Assembly: GCA_030220185.1 (NCBI GenBank)
Contig: JASPKZ010001239.1
Coordinates: 310,001-374,000 of the forward strand
Source of the DNA: Diploptera punctata
Taxonomy: Eukaryota; Arthropoda; Insecta; Blattodea; Blaberidae
Reading direction: 5' to 3'
Length of the DNA: 64,000 nt
Below are positions 43,906 through 53,908 of this stretch, piece after piece (within the stretch, counting starts at the first letter, position 1; every line of letters starts with the position of its first letter). The notes beneath the pieces were generated by a model, which did not search any database, was not told the DNA's origin, and worked only from the letters and a program-made list of their open reading frames with translations. A program made the position numbers and the translations under genes.

Positions 43906-43961
43906 TGTCTTACAGTACATATCAGAACTGACACTCGAAGTTGCCTACATAAAAACTCCAT

Positions 43962-44260
43962 GGCGCGACAGGCCTTGGCATAAGTTACCAGCCGGCTGCT
44001 GGTCTCACACTCACTTGTCACTTAAAACATGCTTGATCTCCTGCTCAGTGTAGGGATGACATATAGTCAGCATGTCGAGTTCCCCTAGTCGTTATAATAG
44101 GTTTTCTCAACCTGACGCTGCTACTTATTGTAGCTACCCTAATTTCTCATTATGGGATCTGGTCCCATACAGGCCGAAATGTCTCCCCCCATGGGAATTC
44201 AAACCAGTACAACTCTGGACCAAGGCATCATGTCTTGAACCACTCGAGTAGGGCGCGGGA
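43962..44260 (-). mobile_element. SINE-C
   Basis: The minus strand starts 'tcccgcgccctactcgagtgg' near 44260 and ends in 'ggcctgtcgcgccatgg' at 43962. Diverged from the other copies, with small deletions. Confidence 0.8.
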
Positions 44261-44287
44261 AGTAAGTACACAAATAGCAGCTTAATA

Positions 44288-44542
44288 ACACGAAAAAAGA
44301 AGACATCTTAGAAGAATTACACATGGAATCTTTAGAAAACAAAATTTCTGATTATAAGTCAAGATGGATACAACATGTTCATCGAATGGAAGATCACAGA
44401 ATACCCAAACTAATGTTAAGATATCAACCTGCAGGAGAAGAAGACCAGGACGTCCACTCAAAAGACTTCTGGATGGTGTTTCTCTTGAGGCCGAAACAGG
44501 TCAACAAATGGCCTAAATTCGTGAATGTATTATGATGATGAT
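44288..44542 (+). mobile_element. Short LINE-tail element with 29-bp target duplication
   Basis: Nearly identical to 27166-27430, differing by a one-base deletion in the Gly-Arg-Arg region and a few substitutions. The flanks 44259-44287 and 44543-44571 are identical for 29 bp (GAAGTAAGTACACAAATAGC and on), an unusually long target duplication showing a young insertion. Confidence 0.9.
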
Positions 44543-44574
44543 GAAGTAAGTACACAAATAGCAGCTTAATATTT

Positions 44575-45085
44575 GAGTGTTACAGTTCCTCCCCATTCAT
44601 ACTCATTGACGTCATATGTCTTAAATTAAGCGCATGTCAAAAGGATGTAAACAAAGTCATGTATCTCATGAAATACTTCACTCTGGCTACTGTAGAATTT
44701 GTCTAATTGAAGAACGTATCCATCATCTATTGTAATAGAAACAGTACTGTCTTGGATTAATTCTGAAGTTAGAATTGATGTATAAACTTACATAATCCGC
44801 ATTAATTTTCTAGAAACTTTAATAGCGATTACTTAGCATTGTAAGTACATTTTAACGAATGTTCACAAGTACAACCATGTTATAATTTCCTCCGCGCAAA
44901 ACAAAAAGTAAGGATTTATCAAGGGATTTTTTATTCGTCTGCTTACTGGTGTGTTTTGCCGTTAGTTAAAGTTTTAAAATTTACTTTATCGCAATAATGA
45001 TAATAGAAATACAAAATAATAAGTATGCTTTTTTTTTCTTCAAAGAAGTGTTTTCTTCGCATAGATACATTGAAAGTGTAATATT
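44575..45085. other. AT-rich spacer
   Basis: Nothing recognised. Confidence 0.4.
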
Positions 45086-45090
45086 AAAAT

Positions 45091-45475
45091 AGAAAACTAA
45101 AAAATGAAAAATAATTTTAATTTCCAACACGCTTGGGATAAAATAAAGTGGTCAACAAAAAATTAATCTCCAACAAATATAGAATAAAATTAGATTTATC
45201 AACAAAAAGAAAATAATTTTACCATCAAAAGCGTGGGGTGCTCTATATCAATTAATATATTTGATAATAAACAGATATTGGTAAAAGTAAGCTCTCTAAG
45301 AAGAACATGTAACAATCATAAAAAGCACCCCACGCTTTTGATGGTAAAATAATTTTCTTTTTGTTGATAAATCTAATTTTATTCTATATGTGTTGGAGAT
45401 GATTTTTTTGCTGACCACTTTATTTTATCCCAAGCGTATTGGAAATTAAAATTATTTTTCATTTTTTAGTTTTCT
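45091..45475. mobile_element. Foldback element with about 150-bp arms
   Basis: The left arm (AGAAAACTAAAAAATGAAAA to 'aagcgtggggtgctc') is the near-perfect reverse complement of the right arm ('agcaccccacgctttt' to 'cattttttagttttct'). A spacer of about 80 bp separates them. Few mismatches, so young or gene-converted. No coding capacity. Confidence 0.9.
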
Positions 45476-45627
45476 AATAAAGTGTGTTCTTTTAGTTTTT
45501 AAAACTATTATTTATTTTTTAGTTTTTAGTTTTAATATTTTACAGAATAAGATAAAAATGTAAATATCTTTAAATTCGATACTATTGTAGTATGAGCTAA
45601 AAGTAATACTCTTCTATAAAAAAAAAA

Positions 45628-45721
45628 CCCTCCCAGCCGGATTTGAACCAGCGACGTATGGATTACTGAAATTATACACCACTAAGAGTTCACTGCTCTA
45701 CCAACCGAGCTCTTACAACGA
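45628..45721 (-). pseudogene. tRNA-like sequence with T-run terminator
   Basis: The minus strand shows an excellent D-arm/A box (GAGCTCGGTTGGTAGAGC) and B box (GGTTCAAATCC), and ends GGCTGGGAGGG followed by nine T, a pol III stop. The 5' and 3' ends do not pair as an acceptor stem and the anticodon region is too long (about 30 nt extra, possibly an intron). It is likely a tRNA pseudogene or a bare SINE head; a real intron-bearing tRNA is less likely. Confidence 0.55.
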
Positions 45722-45756
45722 TTGACTAAAAACTCGACAAGTCCGCAACCTATTAT

Positions 45757-46252
45757 ACCAGTTTTCATTTTTTTGATTTTCGGATGATTCTGGCCAGGAT
45801 TTTAGAAACAAAATATGAAATTATTTTATTGTCACGGGCCCTCTACACGTATACAAAGTTTCAAGTCGATCCAATGTTTCTAAGTGGGTGAAAATCGCGT
45901 TGAAAGATTCCGTTACATTGATACAAAAACACTTTTTTTATTTTCTGTTGATTATGGCCAGGATTTTAGAAAATAAATATGACATTATTGTATTGTCACG
46001 GGTCCTCTACAAGTATACAAAGTTTCAAGACGATCCAATGTTTCTAAGTGGGTGAAAATCGCGTTGAAAGATTCCGTTACATTGATACAAAAACACCTTT
46101 TTTTATTTTCTGATGATTATGGCCAGGATTTTAGAAAATAAATATGAAATTAAAATATTATCACGGGTCCTCTGCAAATATACAAAGTTTCAAGTCGATC
46201 CAATGATTTTAAGTGGGTGAAAATCGCGTTGAAAGATTCCGTTACATAGATA
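45757..46252. repeat. Tandem repeat, three units of about 164 bp
   Basis: Each unit runs 'gattatggccaggatttta ... tcacgggtcctctac ... aagtttcaagtcgatccaat ... gggtgaaaatcgcgttg ... attccgttaca'. Starts of 'tggccagg' are at 45791, 45955 and 46120. It ends in 'tagatagatagatacaggtc'. The layout is typical of Helitron-associated minisatellites in insects, but that is inference. Confidence 0.85.
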
Positions 46253-46299
46253 GATAGATACAGGTCAAGCTAATATAAAGCGTGTAATAACCTCTATCG

Positions 46300-46361
46300 T
46301 TGGATTGAGACCGTAACAGACCACTAGGTTTATCACATGAAAGGAAGAAGAAGAAGAACCT
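46300..46361 (+). mobile_element. LINE end scrap with (GAA)n
   Basis: 'gagaccgtaacagaccacta ... aaaggaagaagaagaag' resembles the LINE ends at 13600-13660 and (reversed) 62768. Confidence 0.45.
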
Positions 46362-46557
46362 CTAAAATCTAAATAAATTTAAAAACCGAGCTGTCACTTT
46401 CAAAAGTTTTACAACTGCGTTTTAAGATGAATATTAAAATATTATTGAAACTGTTTAATACTAGTAGCTACGAAGATTTTAATCGAAGATAAAATAAGAA
46501 TTTTTAGGTCGAGTTAAAAAATATTTTAGATTTTAAATATTTGGATGTATATTCTGG

Positions 46558-46890
46558 GTCTCGCGCCATAGCCGAGTGATTAAGGCGAGATACTTTGGCT
46601 CAGAGCTACGGCGCTTACTCCGGTTCGAGTTTTTATGGGGGAAGAACTTTTATCATGGATTTCGGCCAGTATGAGACCGGTTCCCATACATCATCTTGAG
46701 GCATTTGGATCGTTGCAATAAGTAGCGGCTACAGGTTGAGAAAACTAGCTATAACGACTGGGGGACCCTATATGCTGACTATATATCACCCCCTTCACTG
46801 GATGGATGATCATCTACATATGTTATTAATACATGTGAATGTGAGATCAGCAGGCCAAGGGCCTTCCAAGCTTGCCGCGTCATAGAGTTT
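46558..46890 (+). mobile_element. SINE-C, full copy in plus orientation
   Basis: Head 'tctcgcgccatagccgagtg' with A-box-like 'agccgagtgattaaggcg' and a diverged B box 'ggttcgagttttt'. The body 'tcggccagtatgagaccgg' and 'aataagtagcggctac' follows, and the end reads 'cttgccgcgtcatagag'. It shows that the other SINE-C copies lie on the minus strand. Confidence 0.85.
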
Positions 46891-46894
46891 AGTT

Positions 46895-47345
46895 TTAGTT
46901 TATATATAGCCTACTCGTATATTGTGGAACTTTTAAAATAGGGAAGGGATACATGACCAAGCAGAGAACTAAAAGGGCTGACACATTTCCTCAGCGGGCG
47001 CGAACCAATGAACGAGGCGAGCTAGAAGCAGTGAAGTGTGGAAGATTCTGTATGTTCAATTCCTGTTTTAACTTTATTTAATGTTATTTTAATTCATATT
47101 TTATATTAAAGACTTAAATAGGTTCACTAAATACGCAAAGAAGATCGAAGACATGAATTACTAACAAAAGTGAACATGAACAATTAGGGCCTACTCTCAT
47201 CTCAGGAGTATACATCAGCTGATATGAGGCTTTGGCTCTTATGGAATAAGTTCTAATAATTGTAAGCAATAAAATTATGCCCCTAACCATGTATTTCGTT
47301 CCGTGATTTCTAGGCATATTTATTTTTCAACTCTGAATTCCTTCC
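46895..47345. other. Spacer
   Basis: No feature recognised. Confidence 0.35.
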
Positions 47346-47349
47346 ACTA

Positions 47350-48240
47350 TTCAACCTCAATTTGTTATGTACACATTTTCAATATGTACACATCTTTCTG
47401 TGCCTAAATTTTTCTTTTTCTTTTCTATTTGTCCATATCCATCTACTCCATGTCCTCCAATTCTCTTGTTCCCATTCCAGTTCTTATCACTTGCATCCAT
47501 AAGTTTCGAGGTCTTCCTTTCTTTCTTCTTCCAGGTGGACACCATTCCAATATTTTTCTGGGTAACATTCGTCGTACATGCCCATATCAATTTAATTACT
47601 TATATCTTATATAATGTTCCTTCTTGTAAGCCCATGTTTCCCTTAACAGAGATTTAGGCGCTCTCCCCCTACAGGGGAGAATTTTAACCATACTAATTTA
47701 GTTACACTTGTTTTCGTATATATATCATTTTTGAGTGGTACGTGGCCAGCGTTCCGCCTCATACTGACATCTAGGAAACCAAGGTAGTACTAGGACGGGA
47801 AAATTCGGTAAGTTTTGCTTAGAGGCCTTTTCATTCAGGCTTAAGGATCTTTTACGAGCCTGAAAATCTTCAGACTCGGGACCCACGGCTTAAAGTCCGT
47901 CCCGGAGGACTTGCTCCTTGGATTTTTCCCATCCTTAAAAAATCCATCGATCCCGGCCGGGTTTGAACCCGCGATCCTCGGGACCAGAGGCAAGGAGCAT
48001 AACCACTAGTCCACCGCGGCCGACCTTACATAATGTACTACTGAATATTTAATGTTCATTTCTTTTTTCATGTGACTTTTTATTTTATTTTTATTTTGAA
48101 CATCTTGTTGCTCTCCTCAAGAAAGTAATTTCCTTCGACATAAGTTTTTGTTGAATTTCCACGCTTCATCTCCATATGTGATAGTACTGATAGTACTTCT
48201 CACTATTGAATTATTCAACCTGAATTGGTACTAATTATAG
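47350..48240 (-). mobile_element. LINE fragment split by SINE-D
   Basis: The minus strand from 48240 encodes Ile-Thr-Tyr-Gly-Asp-Glu-Ala-Trp. After the SINE (47618-48027) it continues with Tyr-Gly-His-Val-Arg-Arg-Met, a Leu-Glu-Trp-Cys-Pro-Pro-Gly block and Lys-Lys-Gly-Arg-Pro-Arg. These are the usual successive blocks of a LINE C-terminus, interrupted by the insertion and stops. Confidence 0.75.
47618..48027 (-). mobile_element. SINE-D, most complete copy
   Basis: The minus strand starts 'gtcggccgcggtggactagt' at the right end. It has B box 'gggttcaaacccggccggg', body 'ggagcaagtcctccggga', 'gtgggtcccgagtctgaag' and 'atgtcagtatgaggcgga', and ends 'gggaaacatgggcttacaag'. Flanks 'ttatataatgt' and 'ttacataatgt' look like an 11-bp target duplication with one change. 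Confidence 0.9.
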
Positions 48241-48244
48241 AAAA

Positions 48245-48915
48245 ATGTAGCATGATGTCAGAGGTTACAATAATAGAAAATTCGGATTTAAACGTTTTCC
48301 ATAGAGAATTTTGATTACAAAAAAAGAAACTCAAAATATTGAATTCACAATCACAATAATTTTTCACTTGTGTTAGTACAACCCCTCAGTATGTGTAAAG
48401 CATTACGATATAGAGGGCGATGTTTATGATGTACCCAGAAAAAGTGTAAGAGCAGTAAAGAGGGTTCTAGATGGGATTGTTGTGAGTCATCCCTTCTCTC
48501 ATATAAGCCGATCATATGACCTACCCCTTGTCACCCTTCAAAACAAAACTAACCCCCTTCCACCATACACACTGATGCACTTAACAGACACATCAAGGAA
48601 CTTGCTAAATTTCAATTGCAGATTTCCGAAACGTTACAATGTTTGATGGGCAACCCTCATCCCATTCACATTTTTGTGTTCAAGTAATTTGTTTCTATTT
48701 AATGGGATTTCAATGACAAGTGCCATAGAGGGAGGATGTGTTGGGTGGTATAGTAGCTTTACATATTTATATTCACTTTAAACGTAGGATAACATCAATT
48801 GCCCTTTCATCTACACCGAAATGTTATCAACTTTCATTCATTTAAGAAATAATATAATTAATATAATCAACCGTTGCATGATAACCCTTAGCGGTTCAAG
48901 ACATGTTTCCGACTG
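48245..48915. other. Spacer
   Basis: No gene or repeat recognised. Confidence 0.35.
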
Positions 48916-48920
48916 TATTA

Positions 48921-50217
48921 CGTAGGTCACTAGATACGTTTTGAGATGTGCAAAAATGGGCCATGATAGAGTTTACATACCTATCACATCTTTTCAAACA
49001 ACTCTTCGGCACATTCTATACACAGTTTCATCATCTGGAACCACTTCTGGAAGCAGCGACGCCACTCGATCTCAGACATTGCACTCAGCTCCTCCAACAG
49101 CATCTTCTGGGCTAGGAAATTGGTGTCCGCGCATGCAATTCTTCACGTTCAGGAACAGAAAATTATCGCACGGGGCTAGGTCCAGACTGTAGGCTGAATG
49201 ATACATTAATTTCACCGGTGTCTTTTTCAGAAACCTAACTGTTGCATTGGCTGTGTGCAAAGAAGCATTGTCATGGTGGAGCAGAATTCCCCGCAGTCCA
49301 GTCTTTGGCCGCTCCTCCTGGATCTTTGAGAAGACTTTGGGGAGACAGACTTCTGTATACCATTTAGTAGTAACTGTCCTCTTATCCTCTAACACAACTG
49401 TAGCCAGATGACCACTCGTTGAGAAGAAAGTGACCATCATTTTCTTTCCCACACTCTTAGGTTTTTTGTCTTTGGTCGGAGGCTGCTCATCTGGGAAAAC
49501 CCACATCTAAGATTGGTGGTTTGTTTCACGGTCATACTGGTAGATCCAAGTTTGGTCACCTGTCTCTATGTCTGACACCCGGCGGAAGTCCCCGTTGTTG
49601 AATCTCGGCAGTATTTATCTGCACAATTCCACCCTTGTGTGTTTATGCCCTTCTGACAAGTCGTGTGGCACCCATCGAGAAGAAATTTTCCTCACCCTTA
49701 AGTATTGGTGCAGGATGGTGAAAACACTTGGCGAACTAATCCCTAAGCCCCCCTCGATGTCCTTATAGGTCAGTCATGGATCTTCCTTAATCAGAGTCTC
49801 CACTGCAGAGACTTTTCCTCTGTCACCACTGTTGTTGGCCTCCTACTTCTCCGTTCATCTTTAAGAGATGTTCTCTCCCTATTAAATTCAGGAAATCAGC
49901 GGAAAACGGTTGCACGTGAAGGAGCAAGTTCCCCAAATGTTTTTGTGAATTGCTCACGTGTTTGCGACTCATTTAAACCGCACTTAAAATCATATAAAAT
50001 CGCAGCAAGAAAATACTCCTTCTCAAGCTCCATAGGACACGTTTGATTTCACCACGCACAGACTACTTCACAAGGTTCCTGCTCAGAGAGAACTGAAAGG
50101 AATCGTTTCTACCTGCTATGGTTTTGACTTTCGAGAGTTGGCTTTCAAATGGCGTATTAGTTTATTGCATTCCTGTCGCCATACTGCCGTGTCTCAAAAC
50201 TTATGTAGTGACCCTCG
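48921..50217 (-). pseudogene. Mariner transposon with clear ends, inactivated transposase
   Basis: A 1297-bp element, the usual mariner length, flanked by TA (48919-48920 and 50218-50219). The ends match as inverted repeats: GGTCACTAGATACGTTTTGA on the left, GGTCACTACATAAGTTTTGA inward from the right. The minus strand starts with an ATG near 50030 (Met-Glu-Leu-Glu-Lys-Glu). It has an N-terminal DNA-binding region, a Trp-Val-Pro-His-x-Leu block with the first acidic region near 49560, His-His-Asp-Asn-Ala near 49270 (second Asp), and Leu-Asp-Leu-Ala-Pro-Cys-Asp near 49200 (third Asp). This is a DD34D mariner layout. Several stops occur, for instance upstream of 49506. The last 144 codons before 49072 are still open. 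Confidence 0.93.
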
Positions 50218-50329
50218 TATCCACGTATGCAGCCAGATCTATTATGGTCGTAATGCAAAGTGCTCACCTTCCTTTATTCAAGTTAAATGCATACAAAAAT
50301 TAATCTGTCAGTAAATAATAGACACAGTT

Positions 50330-51090
50330 GTGCAACTCTTCAATTCAAAAATAATGTCAATAATTGCATATGGGATAGAGATAGTTTGGGAACGTCTTAA
50401 GATAAACTACTTAAAAATCTGCGAAAGCGTCAAGGCCTCCTTTTTAAAGAAAATTCTAGCAGTCTCTAGATTCGCTCTCTCGAGACTGGTCTATGTAATA
50501 AAGTCCAGCCACTGGATCTCCAGCTCTGACGTTTAGGTTGTACGAGGGGTAAAGGGAGAAATTCGCCCTCTACTGCCAATAAGGAAATAGTTGAATTGAG
50601 AGTGAACGTCTGCCACAACCAATCACTGCTCTTGATGTCATTATAGCGCGCTAGTAAGGTTTGAAATTGCTGAGATGTTGTCAGCTGTATTTCTGCTAAC
50701 CGCTCTCTCTCATTGAATGTCCATATCGGCAACAGTGGTAAAAACGTAAGAGCCCGAGATCCAGTGGCTGGACTGTGGCAAGAGAACAGTTCTTCCTGGA
50801 AGATCTCAAAATGCGCTACTACCACACGAACAGCTGATGCAAGAGAGAAGACGGAAGCGGGATGACAATCCTGAAGAATTCTACGGTACATCGCCATGAT
50901 AGATAGGAGCTGGTCTGGACCAAACAAGGAACTAAGTACCAGATAAACCTATATGCAGTCCACGGCTCCCATCACAAACTGTGTGTTAATATTACTTACC
51001 ATCAAATAGAAGACAGTTGCAAATGTAAACTGTGCGGACTAAAGTGTACAAGATATCATATGGAATTGTGTTCCAAAGTGACAATGTCAT
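50330..51090 (+). mobile_element. LINE C-terminal fragment split by a MITE
   Basis: The plus strand encodes Ile-Ala-Tyr-Gly-Ile-Glu-Ile-Val-Trp and Leu-Ser-Arg-Leu-Val-Tyr before 50495. After the insert it continues with Arg-Glu-Gln-Phe-Phe-Leu-Glu and, near 50960-51070, a Cys-x-Cys-x-x-Cys-Gly ... Cys-x-x-Tyr-His-Met-Glu-Leu-Cys knuckle. Order and spacing fit one LINE protein tail. The C-terminal knuckle differs from the Gly-Arg-Pro tails, so this is another clade. Confidence 0.75.
50502..50774. mobile_element. MITE inserted in LINE
   Basis: The ends AGTCCAGCCACTGGATCTCC and GAGATCCAGTGGCTGGACT are inverted repeats of about 30 bp. The 273-bp element has no transposase. The 153-codon minus-strand frame over it is incidental. 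Confidence 0.85.
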
Positions 51091-51135
51091 TAGCGCATAT
51101 GCCAATTAATTAATTTTGCACGATTGTTTGCAATT

Positions 51136-51146
51136 ATTATTATTAC

Positions 51147-51213
<67 letters not shown>
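51136..51213. repeat. (TTA)n microsatellite
   Basis: About 25 units directly before SINE-A. Confidence 0.95.
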
Positions 51214-51392
51214 GTCCACCGCTGTGGTCTCGAGGTAGCGTGCTGCCTTTTCACGCAGCGGTTCCAGGTGGTTCTATCCCCGGTCGGGTGAGGTTTTTCT
51301 GGGTGAGGTTTTTATCGGGGTTTTTCCTCACCTGTAAGACAAATGTCAGGAAAACTTTAAGGTCCAAACGGTCCCCGAAATCATATGGCCAA

Positions 51393-51454
<62 letters not shown>

Positions 51455-51628
51455 CCCTTATCATTATCATCATCATCATCATCATCATCACCATCATCAT
51501 CCTTCACCGGTGTGGAAAGCAACGGGAAGCTACCACACCTACAATTCCCTAGTTAAGCTGCAAACATAGCATGAAATGCTATGATTGCAGTGAAGGACCT
51601 GCCTTCGGGCAGAATTACTATGGGTGGA
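51214..51628 (+). mobile_element. SINE-A with type-1 tail and expanded CAT tract
   Basis: Head and tail as in 30555. The internal microsatellite at 51392-51502 has expanded to about 110 bp of CAT/TCA units, giving a His-rich chance frame. The B box is degraded ('ggttctatccccggtcggg'). Confidence 0.9.
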
Positions 51629-51639
51629 TTATCTTCTTC

Positions 51640-52325
51640 TTCTTCACTTCACGGGCTAGGCAAATTGCTAGTTCCGTGTCACAGTTGTTCTGTCCATCTT
51701 TTCACTGGCCTTCCTACATTCCTTGAACCTCTTGGCTTGTAGTTGAATGCTGATCATGGTAATCATGTTACATTCATTTTTTCCACATGTGTAAACCATT
51801 TCTCTCTATATTCTTTTATTTTCTCATCCATTGGATATATATTTAACTCTGTTCTTATATCTTCATTCCTTATCCGATCCAATCTTGTGCAGCCTTTTGT
51901 TCTTCTTAGGAAGTTCATTTCTGCGCTTTGTATTCTACTTTGCAATTTTTTGGTCATTACCCAAGTTTCGCTCCCATAAAGAAATGCAGTACGTGATTAT
52001 TTCCACAACTGCTGACAAGTAATAAATAAATAGTATCTCTTCTTATTTTATTCTTTAATGCGTTATGTATAGTTCCGCATATCATTTGAAATTTCGACAG
52101 TTTCATATGTATGTCTATTTCAGTTTTTGTGTTGATGGTAAAATTACAACCCAAATAATTAAAATTTGTTACTTGTTCCAGAGTTTTGTTGTCTATTACA
52201 ATTTTTGATCTTATGTGATCGTTTTCCCAAAATGCCATTATTTTTGTTTTTTCTTTTGATATTTTGAAATTATATTCTTGGTATAACTGATTTAATTGAT
52301 CTAAAGAGTACTGCAATCCCCTATC
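51640..52325 (-). mobile_element. LINE ORF2 C-terminal fragment
   Basis: The minus strand encodes Lys-Thr-Lys-Ile-Met-Ala-Phe, Tyr-Leu-Gly-Cys-Asn-Phe, Lys-Asn-Lys-Ile-Arg-Arg and, after a break near 51960-52020, Ala-Glu-Met-Asn-Phe-Leu-Arg and Trp-Phe-Thr-His-Val. It is close to the reverse transcriptase piece at 25090. At the break the expected Tyr-Gly-Ser-Glu-x-Trp block is disturbed by about 40 bp ('tttccacaactgctgacaag') that also occurs near 53632. Confidence 0.85.
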
Positions 52326-52445
52326 CACTAGGAAGGTGGTTGTGCGTCTGGGCTGGTAACCCGACCATGTAAATAATTTCCAAACTCATCTCTCTCACAG
52401 TGTTCAGCCGGACGGATTTAATGGATGACTTAAGCAGAAATGGAT
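52326..52445 (+). mobile_element. SINE-like head of unknown family
   Basis: 'ggtggttgtgcgtctgggct' with 'ggtaacccgaccatg' looks like a degenerate tRNA-derived head, ending 'agcagaaatggatggat' before a microsatellite. Confidence 0.4.
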
Positions 52446-52447
52446 GG

Positions 52448-52497
<50 letters not shown>

Positions 52498-52498
52498 A
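52448..52498. repeat. (TTA)n microsatellite
   Basis: About 16 units. Confidence 0.95.
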
Positions 52499-52520
52499 TC
52501 TACTCACTTTCAAGATCACT

Positions 52521-52627
<107 letters not shown>

Positions 52628-52647
52628 AACACTCTCACACCTTTGGC

Positions 52648-52770
52648 ATGGGTTCCCTGAAGTAGTCCCTCCAGGGACTATTTTACCTTCGGAAAATTTT
52701 ACCCCAATGAAACTCATATCCGCATTTCTTGACGACTATATTTTTACGGTGAAACTCTTACTTTAAGGGA
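52648..52770 (+). repeat. Dispersed repeat family F, copy 2
   Basis: 'ggttccctgaagtagtccct ... ccgcatttcttgacgac' matches 1895-2012. Confidence 0.6.
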
Positions 52771-52860
52771 AGAGAATAAATTACGAATATTATTAGTTTT
52801 AGTTAGTTCGTGATAATAAACAGATATAAATGATTAATTTCCGACATTAATGTAACTTCT

Positions 52861-53193
52861 AGTCCACCGCTGTTGTCTCGAGGTAGCGTGCTGCCTTGTC
52901 ACGCAGCGGGCCGGGTTCGATTCCCGGTCTGGACAGGCTCCTGGGTGAGATTTTATTCGGAATTTTCCTCACCTGTAAGACAAATGCCAGGAAGCTTAGG
53001 GCCCAAAGGTCCCCGAAAATCATCCGGGCATCATCATCATTATCCTTATCATTATCATCATCCTTCACCGGTGTGTGTGGAAAGCAACAGGAAGCGACCA
53101 CACCTATAATTCCCTAGTAAAGCTGCAAATCATAGCATGAAAATTCTATGATTGCAGTGAAATACCTGCTCTCGGGCAGAATTACTATGGAAT
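52861..53193 (+). mobile_element. SINE-A with type-1 tail
   Basis: Head GTCCACCGCTGTTGTCTCGA, B box 'gggttcgattcccggtctgg', short TCA/TTA tract at about 53030-53062, and the type-1 tail to 'agaattactatggaatgg'. Confidence 0.9.
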
Positions 53194-53199
53194 GGAATG

Positions 53200-53905
53200 T
53201 ATGCTCTGTCATCGTCCAATATTTTTTAATTTAATGTGTTTACAATATAGGCCCTAATAGAGTTTGTAGTTATTGGAGCTCGGGCATTTTCCTTTTAAAT
53301 GGATTAACAAACATTACTGGAATCTAGATCTATATAAAGAACAGGTTATTGCTATAAGAACAAAGGCACCTTGAGGAAACCTTGACCGTGGTCATGTTTT
53401 CAAATCGCGGAACTGAATACTTGGCATTATGTAATGTTACTACCGGCGAGAGACCCATTAATCATTTATTTGTATCTAACGGTGCGGATTGCAACGCACG
53501 CGACAAAATCCACTCTCTCAGTCGTACGTAGAAGATACATGAGTTTCTAATTTTCACTATAGGAATGTGATGTCTGGTTTTTGTAATTAATTTATCTGCC
53601 CTGAACAAATCACATTTTTTTAAAGATTTGATTATTTCTACAACTGCTGACAAGTAATAAATACGCCCCCTTTCAATGTACTTATATCATTTTGGAAATA
53701 CTTTTAAAATTCTTACTGAACCGTTAAGGTTTTTTGTAATAAGTTATAAAATATAATTAGTTCCTCAACTTTTTATTTTAAATTTAACGAAATTTTAATG
53801 TAAGATTTAACGAGCATTTCAAGGTCTTGAAATTTAACGAGGGAAATTCAAGTTTTGCCAAGCACGTTATAAATGCAGGTCATCGATTCAACACAATTGA
53901 CAATA
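53200..53905. other. Spacer with a short shared phrase
   Basis: The phrase 'caactgctgacaagtaataa' near 53640 also occurs inside the LINE at 51640-52325. Otherwise nothing recognised. Confidence 0.4.
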
Positions 53906-53908
53906 CTA

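Noticed and set aside
50466..50927. 153-codon minus-strand frame
   Set aside because: It covers a MITE with inverted ends plus antisense LINE sequence, with no recognisable domain.
51240..51569. His-rich 109-codon frame (metal-binding protein?)
   Set aside because: The histidines come from the CAT microsatellite inside SINE-A.
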